DNA of 11,349 nucleotides from Chloroflexota bacterium (lineage in GTDB: Bacteria; Chloroflexota; Dehalococcoidia; Lucifugimonadales; VGZR01): contig JAQBWG010000032.1 in the NCBI GenBank assembly GCA_027625225.1, positions 1-11,349 of the forward strand, written 5' to 3'. How positions within the stretch are numbered: position 1 is the first letter of the stretch; each line of letters starts with the position of its first letter. Both the position numbers and the translations under genes were made by a program. A model generated the notes under the pieces. It had not been told where the DNA came from. It saw only the letters and a program-made list of their open reading frames with translations, and did not search any database. Of the stretch, positions 6,290 to 11,349 are shown piece by piece.

Positions 6290-6763
6290 ATGAAAGATAA
6301 CAACACAACAATCAATCAGGAGATGAACGGCGACGAGCTGCTCGCGACGCTGTCGGCGCTGGCAAGCGTGCACAGGCTGCGCATCGTCGCGCTGCTGACG
6401 GCGGGACGCATCCACGTAAGCCAGTTGGCAAGGGAGATGCAGATGAGCCGCCCGCTGGTACACATGCATCTGCAGCGACTTGAGGCTGCGGGGTTGGTGA
6501 AGGGCGAACTGGAGCTGTCCGAGGACGGCAAGGCGATGAAGTACTTCGAGGTGGCTCCCTTCATGTTGTCGGTCAGTCCGGCGAGCATCGTCGAGGCGAT
6601 TCAGACCCTGACGACTGAGTCGGGCGAGACAGGGGACGTAGCCCAGGTGCAACAGCGGGTCGCACAGGAGATGGAGCGGGTGGCGGGCGAGCTTTCACAG
6701 CTTCAGGAGCGGGCGGGCGCGATGAAGCGGATGTTCAAATCCCCGGATTCAAAAAAAGAGTAA
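6290..6763 (+). CDS. ArsR-like winged-helix regulator with C-terminal coiled coil
   Basis: A 157-residue DNA-binding protein. Residues about 15-90 form an ArsR-type winged helix: L-S-A-L-A-S-V-H-R-L-R-I-V-A-L-L (21-36), a helix-turn-helix I-H-V-S-Q-L-A-R-E-M-Q-M-S-R-P-L-V-H-M-H (41-60), the recognition end L-Q-R-L-E-A-A-G-L-V (61-70) and a wing with D-G-K-A-M-K-Y-F (79-86). There are no cysteines, so classical thiol-based metal sensing is unlikely. The C-terminal third (about 117-150) is a Gln/Glu/Arg-rich coiled coil that closely matches the C-terminus of the next gene product. The chosen ATG lies about 7 bases after the predicted transcription start and has no ribosome binding site; a second Met at residue 12 has GGAG directly abutting it, too close to act as one. 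Cotranscribed with the small membrane protein 32 bp downstream. The target genes and signal are unknown; neighbouring promoters are candidates. Confidence 0.85.
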   Translation: MKDNNTTINQEMNGDELLATLSALASVHRLRIVALLTAGRIHVSQLAREMQMSRPLVHMHLQRLEAAGLVKGELELSEDGKAMKYFEVAPFMLSVSPASIVEAIQTLTTESGETGDVAQVQQRVAQEMERVAGELSQLQERAGAMKRMFKSPDSKKE

Positions 6764-6781
6764 CGATGAAGGTAAAGGTTT

Positions 6782-6787
6782 AGGAGG
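6782..6787 (+). promoter_or_regulatory. Strong ribosome binding site, AGGAGG
   Basis: A full AGGAGG lies eight bases before the ATG at 6796. It contrasts with the regulator gene just upstream, which has none, so the small membrane protein may be made in greater amount than the regulator from the same message. Confidence 0.8.
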
Positions 6788-6795
6788 ATACGCAT

Positions 6796-7068
6796 ATGAA
6801 CAACGATTTTCCATGGCCCCTTGCGGTAATGATTATCTGCACCTCGGCAGCCGTGTTTGCCGCTGGCGCGTTCATCATTTACCAGGCGTTCGCGACATGG
6901 CGGGCGAAGATGTCCATCGCACGCGAGGAAGCGTACAAGCGGTTGGCTGAGCAGTCGATACAGGCGCAGCAGCGCATCTCGCAGGAGATGGAGCTGGTGA
7001 TGACCGAGCTTTCGCAGGTGCAGAAGCAGGCGAGCGAGATGGAGCGGCTATTGAAGTCGGTTGAGTAG
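6796..7068 (+). CDS. Small single-pass membrane protein with coiled coil matching the upstream regulator
   Basis: A 90-residue protein of no family I recognise. Residues about 8-30 are one hydrophobic helix, and residues about 36-88 are a charged, heptad-like coiled coil predicted to lie in the cytoplasm (basic residues R36, K38 and R43 follow the membrane helix, which fits the positive-inside rule). Residues 58-88 align without gaps to residues 121-151 of the regulator encoded just upstream, with 18 of 31 identical; shared landmarks are Q-Q-R, Q-E-M-E, E-L-S-Q and a final K-S. The DNA is also alike there (for example a shared CAGGAGATGGAGC), pointing to a common origin of the two coiled coils. 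The ATG follows AGGAGG. A terminator comes 27 bp after the stop. I infer that it may bind the regulator by coiled-coil pairing and hold it at the membrane; both could instead simply form homodimers. Confidence 0.8.
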   Translation: MNNDFPWPLAVMIICTSAAVFAAGAFIIYQAFATWRAKMSIAREEAYKRLAEQSIQAQQRISQEMELVMTELSQVQKQASEMERLLKSVE

Positions 7069-7095
7069 ACGGGGCCAAGCCCTTCGCAACAGAGG

Positions 7096-7140
7096 AAACC
7101 CGCGCTCCTTTAGCCTCTTCTAGGATGCGCGGGTTTTTGT
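7096..7140 (+). terminator. Rho-independent terminator after the regulator/membrane-protein pair
   Basis: AAACCCGCGC (7096-7105) pairs with GCGCGGGTTT (7127-7136). The stem extends inward with TCCT/AGGA (7106-7109 and 7122-7125) around one bulged base. The T-run TTTTTGTT follows on the plus strand. It isolates the two-gene unit from the VOC gene that starts at 7169. Confidence 0.88.
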
Positions 7141-7168
7141 TGCTCCGGCGCACGGGTATCATATACGT

Positions 7169-8023
7169 GTGAAAGAGAGGGCGACTTTGGGACTACACCT
7201 AGACCACGTACTCATAGCGGTGCACGACCTGAACCGGTCGGCGCAGACGTATGCTGAAAAACTGGGGTTCACACTGACGCCGGAAGGGTCGCATCCGGGC
7301 CGGGGTACACATAACCGGCTCATCGTGTTCGGGTCGAACTATCTGGAACTCATCGCGGTGCGGGATTCGTCTGAGGGTGTGTTCCGGCAGTCGATGGTGG
7401 ACATGCTGAAGCATCGCGAAGGGTTGTACATGTTCGCGATGGGGAGCGGCGATGTCGTCCAAGACGCCGAGGCGATACGCGAACGCGGCGTGGAGGTGGG
7501 CGAGCCAGCGTTGGGCAAACGGGACGCGCAGGGCGGCGCCCCGGGCTACACGTGGGAGGCCGCGCCAGTAGCCACCGAAGCGACGCCGGGGAGCGAGACG
7601 TTCGTTATTCAGCACCACGTACCGATCTCCAAGCGATACCCAAAAGAGGCGACACAACATGCTAACGGGGCAACGGCGGTGACGGGGATAGCGCTGGGCG
7701 TGGCAGACGTGCGAAAGGCGGCGGAGGCGTGGGAACGGGTGCTGGGTCAGCCTCCGGTATCGGTGGAGGAACGGGCGGCGGAGAGCGGCCACCGGGCAAG
7801 GTTCCGGCTGGGCGATTTATCGCTCGATCTGGTAGACGGCGCGGATTACGTCGGGATTCCGGTGGCGCTGACGCTTCGAGTGGAACGCCTACAGAAAACG
7901 GAATCGTGGCTACGGGAGCATGGCGTGATGTTCGTGCGGGGACGGGACGAGTCGGAACCGGTTATCGCGGTGCCGCCGCAGGACGCGCACGGGGCGACGC
8001 TGAGGTTTACCGCGGCAGGTTAA
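7169..8023 (+). CDS. Glyoxalase-like VOC family protein
   Basis: A 284-residue protein of the vicinal oxygen chelate superfamily, closest in style to the glyoxalase-like domain group (Glyoxalase_3). The first half shows L-D-H-V-L-I-A-V-H-D-L (11-21), G-T-H-N-R-L (46-51) and Y-L-E-L-I-A-V (58-64); His13 and Glu60 are plausible metal ligands. The second half (about 165-282) holds a more diverged beta-alpha-beta repeat (G-I-A-L-G-V-A-D-V, about 173-181). Reaction and substrate cannot be told; related domains include lyases, dioxygenases and non-enzymatic binding proteins. The start is uncertain: a GTG at 7169 gives 284 residues without a ribosome binding site, while a TTG at 7187 (278 residues) has GAGAGGG five bases upstream. 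The stop codon overlaps that of the minus-strand gene 8020-8223. Confidence 0.82.
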   Translation: MKERATLGLHLDHVLIAVHDLNRSAQTYAEKLGFTLTPEGSHPGRGTHNRLIVFGSNYLELIAVRDSSEGVFRQSMVDMLKHREGLYMFAMGSGDVVQDAEAIRERGVEVGEPALGKRDAQGGAPGYTWEAAPVATEATPGSETFVIQHHVPISKRYPKEATQHANGATAVTGIALGVADVRKAAEAWERVLGQPPVSVEERAAESGHRARFRLGDLSLDLVDGADYVGIPVALTLRVERLQKTESWLREHGVMFVRGRDESEPVIAVPPQDAHGATLRFTAAG

Positions 8024-8223
8024 TGTGTCTGCGGGTTGGCGCCGTGGGTGTCAACCTTCTGGCAGGTACGGACGAAGGCGTCGAAGTAGGGACGGGGTTG
8101 CTTGCAGTCGTAGGGGTGGTCGGAATAGTTCACGCCCTGGCAACCGCACTCCCAGATACGCACTGTGGCCTGCGTTCTGCACGCGGGGCAGGTAAGTACT
8201 ACTGCTGTAACTACATCGGCCAT
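8020..8223 (-). CDS. Small Cys-rich protein, possibly zinc-binding
   Basis: A 67-residue protein of no recognised family. It has six cysteines: C-P-A-C at 12-15, C-G-C at 26-28, and single ones at 40 and 54. The first four resemble a zinc-ribbon-like knuckle set. There is no transmembrane helix. The upstream sequence GTGAGGCGG gives a modest ribosome binding site. It lies 52 bp after the beta-barrel-like gene on the same strand and may be the last member of that gene train. It ends convergently on the VOC gene with stop codons sharing TTAA (8020-8023). The Cys spacing argues for a real gene rather than a chance frame, but homologs would be needed to settle it. Confidence 0.52.
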   Translation of the reverse strand: MADVVTAVVLTCPACRTQATVRIWECGCQGVNYSDHPYDCKQPRPYFDAFVRTCQKVDTHGANPQTH

Positions 8224-8275
8224 GGTGTCCGCCTCACTTTAATGTTGCGCGTATAGCTTACCAGACGAGCGAATT

Positions 8276-8725
8276 CTACTTCACGAAGATGACGCCGAAT
8301 TGGTAGTCGTTCATGGAGCCGTCGGCGTTGCCCATGAAGTTTGATGTTATGTATCCGGACGCTCCCTCGAACTGGCCGGTGCCGCCTTCGACCTTCCAGA
8401 TAATGCAGCCGCCGGTCACGTTGGGTTCGACGGTGCCGCCCATAAAGCCTTCGCCGACGGTGCTGAAATTCAGGGTGTGGCCGGGGCCGAAGCTAATGGT
8501 GCCCCATTCGATGAGGGTGGTGTCGGTGAGGAACTTGGCCTCGGAGTCGAAGACGATCTCGTGTCCCCCGATAGCCTCAAATTTACTTTCCAGACCGTTC
8601 GGCCCGGCTTTGGTGGTGATTGTAGCGCTCGGCGCGGTGGAGTGAGCCTCCCACAGTGTCGGGTCGGCGGGGTTTTGGGGGCCGCCTTTGCCGGTGAATA
8701 CCGCGGTATAGATAAGACGTTGCAT
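8276..8725 (-). CDS. Small beta-rich protein, allene-oxide-cyclase-barrel-like
   Basis: A 149-residue, beta-rich protein without signal peptide or membrane helix. The end of the protein, G-G-T-G-Q-F-E-G-A-S-G-Y, followed by a strand and a polar turn (N-A-D-G-S), resembles the 'GTGxFxGAxG' hairpin found in allene-oxide-cyclase-like and related calycin-type barrel proteins (including DUF3224-type proteins). Function is unknown. I place the start at the ATG at 8725 because GGAGG lies eight bases before it. A longer open frame reaches to 8884, but its extra 53 residues would overlap the dehydrogenase gene and look like antisense-type noise. It starts 20 bp after the dehydrogenase stop, so it is probably cotranscribed with it. 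Confidence 0.72.
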   Translation of the reverse strand: MQRLIYTAVFTGKGGPQNPADPTLWEAHSTAPSATITTKAGPNGLESKFEAIGGHEIVFDSEAKFLTDTTLIEWGTISFGPGHTLNFSTVGEGFMGGTVEPNVTGGCIIWKVEGGTGQFEGASGYITSNFMGNADGSMNDYQFGVIFVK

Positions 8726-8745
8726 GAGATATTCCTCCAGGGTGT

Positions 8746-9828
8746 TTAGAAGGTGAAAACGGTGCGGATGGCCGTACCCGCATTCATGTCGTCGAAGGCC
8801 TCGTTGAACTCTTCGATGGGACGGACTTTCGTTGCCAGTTCGTCGAGCTTGAGCCGGCCATCCTGGTACAGGTCGAGCATCCACGGGAAGTCGGTTTTGG
8901 GGCGGCCTGCACCGTAGAACGTGCCCATGACGGTGCGGTCCCAGAATAGTTTCATGCCGGGAACGGCGATATCCTGTCCCTTGAACGGCACGCCAACCAT
9001 GACGCAGGTGCCACCGGGACGGATGCAGTCGAACGCCTGACGGACGGTCTGGGGAAACCCGATGACCTCGAAGGCGTAATCGGCGCCGCCGTTGGTCAGA
9101 TCCATGACCCGCTTGACCACATCCTCTTTGGAGGCGTCTATGAAGTGGGTCGCACCAACCGACTCGGCCATATCCAGCTTGAACTGCACTTTGTCCACGG
9201 CGATGATTTTGCCCGCGTTGGCGAGGACGGCACCCTGCACCACGTTCATGCCCACGCCGCCGCAGCCGATGATGACGACGGTGCTGCCCGCCTCCACCTT
9301 GGCACGGTTGAGAACGGCGCCGACACCGGTCATGACACCGCAGCCGATGAGACAGGCCTTTTCGAGAGGAATGTCCTCGCGAATCTTCACAAGGTAGGTC
9401 TCAGGGACAACAGTCTCCTCGGCGAAGGTGGCGAGGTCGGCATAGAGTTCGACTCCATCCTGAGAGAAGGGGCGACGGCCGGTTGGCAGCGTGGCCTTGC
9501 CCAACACCCAGAATTCGCAGAGGTTGGCCTTGCCATCGTGGCAGTTGCGGCAGCGTCCGCACTGGGCAGTGAGCGAGAAGATGACGTGATCGCCGACGGC
9601 TACGGTGGAGACGCCGGGGCCGACTTCCTTCACGATGCCGGAGCCTTCGTGGCCCAGGATGTAAGGTACGGTGCCGAAGTCCACGTGACCGCTGATGCGG
9701 TGGTAGTCGCTGTGACAGGCGCCCGCGCCGACGAGCTGGACGCGAACTTCGCCCTGCTCAGGGCCATCAAGGTCAACCTGCTCTATTTTGACGGGAACTC
9801 CCTGTTCTCGAAGTATGGCTGCCCTCAT
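8746..9828 (-). CDS. Zinc-dependent alcohol dehydrogenase (class III-like MDR)
   Basis: A 360-residue medium-chain dehydrogenase that should oxidise an alcohol (or reduce an aldehyde) with NAD(P). Catalytic zinc ligands are Cys38 (in G-A-C-H-S-D), His60-Glu61 (G-H-E-G-S-G) and Cys163 (I-G-C-G-V-M-T-G). The structural zinc site is complete: Cys90, 93, 96 and 104. The Rossmann motif is G-C-G-G-V-G (188-193), with Asp212 at the end of the second strand, which favours NAD over NADP. The order and motifs fit the class III-like group that includes NDMA-dependent alcohol dehydrogenases and glutathione-dependent formaldehyde dehydrogenase, but the substrate is not determined. TAGGAGA lies eight bases before the ATG. 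It follows the YqeK-like gene by 51 bp and is followed closely by the beta-barrel-like gene. Confidence 0.94.
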   Translation of the reverse strand: MRAAILREQGVPVKIEQVDLDGPEQGEVRVQLVGAGACHSDYHRISGHVDFGTVPYILGHEGSGIVKEVGPGVSTVAVGDHVIFSLTAQCGRCRNCHDGKANLCEFWVLGKATLPTGRRPFSQDGVELYADLATFAEETVVPETYLVKIREDIPLEKACLIGCGVMTGVGAVLNRAKVEAGSTVVIIGCGGVGMNVVQGAVLANAGKIIAVDKVQFKLDMAESVGATHFIDASKEDVVKRVMDLTNGGADYAFEVIGFPQTVRQAFDCIRPGGTCVMVGVPFKGQDIAVPGMKLFWDRTVMGTFYGAGRPKTDFPWMLDLYQDGRLKLDELATKVRPIEEFNEAFDDMNAGTAIRTVFTF

Positions 9829-9879
9829 GTTTTGTCTCCTAAACGGGCGTCGGTTTCCCTGATGACTGCGGATTATAGC

Positions 9880-10449
9880 CTATTGGTTGCTATTCATGAG
9901 GTGATTGCGGAGTTCGATGGCGCGAGGATGTACAGGCTGCCCTTTGCCTTGTAGGTCTGCCATCTGGATATCGAGGAAGCTGAGGATGGCCTTGTCGAGG
10001 CTCTCGTCCGCAAGATCGCGCACCTCTGCGAGCGCGGGATTGAAACGAACTTTCTCCGGTTCGGCCTTGTCGGCGACGAAGACCACTTTCTCGACATTGT
10101 CCATGCCGATACGCCCGGTGGTGTGCCAACGCACGGCGTCAAGCACACGGGTGTCCTGTACATCACCGTCGGCTTCGAGCCAGGCGGCGGCGATGGGGCC
10201 GTGTAGCAGGACGGGGGCTTGCTTCTCGACGGAATGCACCGTCAGCGAGAGGCGTTCCGCTTCGTCGACCAGGTCGGCAGGCGAAAGGGCGCGGGCGAGG
10301 TCGTGACAGGCGGCAGCGAGGTTGACGGCGGATTCGTCAGCCCCGTGGGCGCGCGCGAGTTCGCGGGCGAGAGTGCGGGTGCGGGCGATGTGGTCGAGAA
10401 GACTTTGTGGCAGCTTGCGAAGACGGGACTCGACCGAGCCGGGAAGCAA
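9880..10449 (-). CDS. YqeK-like HD-domain nucleotide hydrolase
   Basis: A 189-residue HD-domain protein of the YqeK family; characterised members split diadenosine tetraphosphate (Ap4A) symmetrically into two ADP. Metal-binding landmarks are His20 (L-D-H-I-A-R), His49-Asp50 (A-A-C-H-D-L-A), His83 (L-L-H-G-P-I-A-A), His109 (R-W-H-T-T-G-R) and Asp127 (V-F-V-A-D-K-A-E-P), the usual YqeK series. In many bacteria yqeK sits next to nadD; that neighbour is absent here and a HIT gene sits directly upstream instead. The start is a rare TTG at 10449, six bases after the HIT stop, with GGGGAG almost touching it. No ATG or GTG lies nearby in frame, so translation is probably coupled to the HIT gene. Confidence 0.87.
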   Translation of the reverse strand: MLPGSVESRLRKLPQSLLDHIARTRTLARELARAHGADESAVNLAAACHDLARALSPADLVDEAERLSLTVHSVEKQAPVLLHGPIAAAWLEADGDVQDTRVLDAVRWHTTGRIGMDNVEKVVFVADKAEPEKVRFNPALAEVRDLADESLDKAILSFLDIQMADLQGKGQPVHPRAIELRNHLMNSNQ

Positions 10450-10455
10450 GCTCCC

Positions 10456-10800
10456 CTACCCCATCGCGGCGAGTTTTCGGCCACCGAGGACGTGCAGGTG
10501 GAGGTGCGGGACTTCCTGACCGCCGTCGCTACCCTGGTTGAAGACGAGACGGTAGCCGGATTTGTCTATTCCCTCGCGCTTGGCCATCTCCTTGGCGGCA
10601 AGGAACATGCCGGAAATCATATCGGCGTGGCCAGGCGTCAAGCCGGTGAGTTCCAGGAAGTGTTCGTTGGGGATGACCAGCAAGTGAACGGTCGCTTTGG
10701 GAGCAATGTCCCGAATCACGAAGCACACGTCGTCGCGGTGGAGAATCTCGCTCGGAATTTTCCCGTCACGAATCTTGCAGAAAATGCAGTCGTTAGCCAT
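10456..10800 (-). CDS. HIT-family nucleotide hydrolase/transferase
   Basis: A 114-residue histidine-triad protein, typical of the bacterial HinT-like group, which hydrolyses AMP-lysine or AMP-amidate compounds or dinucleoside polyphosphates. The zinc-associated C-I-F-C (5-8), I-P-S-E (15-18) and the triad H-L-H-L-H-V (98-103) are all visible, as is N-Q-G-S-D-G-G-Q-E-V-P-H just before it. GGAGAA lies nine bases before the ATG. It is 20 bp downstream of the RidA-family gene and 6 bp upstream of the YqeK-like gene, so the two nucleotide hydrolases are almost certainly made together. Confidence 0.95.
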   Translation of the reverse strand: MANDCIFCKIRDGKIPSEILHRDDVCFVIRDIAPKATVHLLVIPNEHFLELTGLTPGHADMISGMFLAAKEMAKREGIDKSGYRLVFNQGSDGGQEVPHLHLHVLGGRKLAAMG

Positions 10801-10820
10801 ATCGTTGGGTTCTCCGAAGC

Positions 10821-11222
10821 CTATGCCGCGCCGAAAGGCTGCTGAAGTACTGCCACTCCCTCGATTTCGATGAGGAATTCGGGCTTGACGAGCGCCTTGA
10901 TGACCACCGTACTGCTGGCAGGCCCGCTGCTCGGGAACAGCTTTTGGCGGACCGAGGCGTAGGCTTCATAGTCTGAGACGTTCACCAAAAAGCAGGTGAC
11001 CTTGACCAGGTCGTCCATCTCACCGCCCGCGGCTTTGAGCGCGGCTTCCAGGTTTTTGAAGCACTGCTCGGCCTGAGCTTTGCAGTTGCCCTCTCCGACC
11101 AGAACGCCGTTGTTGTCGAGCCCGACCTGTCCGGAAAGATGCACAACTTTGTCAACACGACTGGCTGGTGAATAGCCGGACGGTTTCCGGTTGGGGTTAG
11201 GGAAAAATACCTCTCGTCCCAT
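10821..11222 (-). CDS. RidA-family (YjgF/YER057c/UK114) protein lacking the usual arginine
   Basis: A 133-residue Rid-superfamily protein. Recognisable are S-G-Y-S-P-A (15-20), V-H-L-S-G-Q-V-G (27-34), the N-L-E-A-A-L-K-A-A-G helix (57-66), V-K-V-T-C-F-L-V (73-80) and a terminal I-E-I-E-G-V-A-V (118-125). True RidA deaminases hydrolyse reactive enamine/imine intermediates and use a conserved Arg (Arg105 in E. coli-type numbering) in A-R-L-P, shortly before I-E-I-E. Aligned from I-E-I-E, that position here is Leu111 (A-L-V-K-P), so imine deaminase activity is doubtful and this is likely another Rid subfamily. AAAGGAGC lies six bases before the ATG. It is the first gene of the minus-strand train in the window, behind the promoter at 11282-11309. 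Confidence 0.9.
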   Translation of the reverse strand: MGREVFFPNPNRKPSGYSPASRVDKVVHLSGQVGLDNNGVLVGEGNCKAQAEQCFKNLEAALKAAGGEMDDLVKVTCFLVNVSDYEAYASVRQKLFPSSGPASSTVVIKALVKPEFLIEIEGVAVLQQPFGAA

Positions 11223-11281
11223 TGCGCGCTCCTTTAACTGATGACTATTTCGACGGGATTGTATCGCAGAGTCTTCGTGTA

Positions 11282-11309
11282 ATCATACCCCCTAATCCAA
11301 TACCAACAA
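11282..11309 (-). promoter_or_regulatory. Promoter of the RidA-HIT-YqeK gene train
   Basis: The minus strand reads TTGTTG (11304-11309), a 16-bp spacer, then TATGAT (11282-11287), five of six matches to TATAAT. Transcription would begin near 11275, leaving a leader of about 50 bases that holds the AAAGGAGC ribosome binding site. The rest of 11223-11349 shows no gene on either strand. Confidence 0.55.
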
Positions 11310-11349
11310 GTTAATAACTGCGACCGGAACATATCCGATAACGGCGGGG

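Noticed and set aside
7729..8256. Plus-strand open frame of 175 codons
   Set aside because: It overlaps the VOC gene in another frame, is Gly/Arg-rich and low-complexity, and matches no family I recognise.
8726..8884. N-terminal extension of the beta-barrel-like protein up to 8884
   Set aside because: It would overlap the end of the dehydrogenase gene and has an Arg/His-rich, unstructured translation. The ATG at 8725 has a proper GGAGG site.
9145..9954. Plus-strand open frame of 269 codons
   Set aside because: It mirrors the alcohol dehydrogenase gene, whose zinc and Rossmann motifs are complete; the plus-strand translation is a His/Ala/Gly-rich shadow.
1..11349. CRISPR array, tRNA, rRNA, insertion sequence or prophage genes
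   Set aside because: I found no regularly spaced repeats, no cloverleaf-like segment, no transposase or integrase motif and no terminal inverted repeats with target duplication.

Overview
The window reads as a stretch of GC-rich bacterial chromosome. Gene content and protein style suggest a free-living Chloroflexota bacterium, perhaps Dehalococcoidia/SAR202-like: family 5 substrate-binding lipoproteins, a flotillin-like SPFH protein, a bacterial scramblase/LURP-one-like protein, a class III-like zinc alcohol dehydrogenase, and housekeeping rsmI, yqeK, HIT and RidA genes. That placement is inferred from gene content only; there is no rRNA or other marker here. I see no transposase, tRNA, rRNA or CRISPR array.

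Layout. At the left edge (1-37, minus) is the first 12 codons of a gene that looks like a second substrate-binding lipoprotein. Next come a scramblase-like protein (203-829, minus), a strong terminator (867-903) and a full ABC substrate-binding lipoprotein (930-2561, minus). The upstream regions of the two transporter genes share a 29-bp and a 13-bp block; the full gene's copy contains a perfect CRP-like palindrome. An SRPBCC protein (2713-3171) and a large SPFH protein (3212-5140) form a probable minus-strand pair. Then rsmI (5359-6189, minus) faces away from three plus-strand genes: an ArsR-like winged-helix regulator (6290-6763), a small one-pass membrane coiled-coil protein (6796-7068) closed by a terminator, and a glyoxalase-like VOC protein (7169-8023). 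The right third is a minus-strand train read right to left: RidA-family (11222), HIT (10800), YqeK-like HD hydrolase (10449), zinc alcohol dehydrogenase (9828), a small beta-barrel-like protein (8725) and a 67-residue Cys-rich protein (8223). A good promoter lies at 11282-11309. The longest gap without a gene is 218 bp (5141-5358); no gap exceeds 300 bp.

The most interesting unit is the regulator/membrane-protein pair at 6290-7068. The last ~31 residues of the winged-helix protein's C-terminal coiled coil match, without gaps, the C-terminal coiled coil of the adjacent single-pass membrane protein (18 of 31 identical). Both genes read from one promoter with essentially no leader and stop at one terminator. 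A simple reading is that the membrane protein binds the regulator through matched coiled coils and ties it to the membrane, but this is inference. Other points of interest are the repeated architecture of the SPFH protein, a RidA-family protein lacking the usual catalytic arginine, and HIT and YqeK-like nucleotide hydrolases encoded 6 bp apart.
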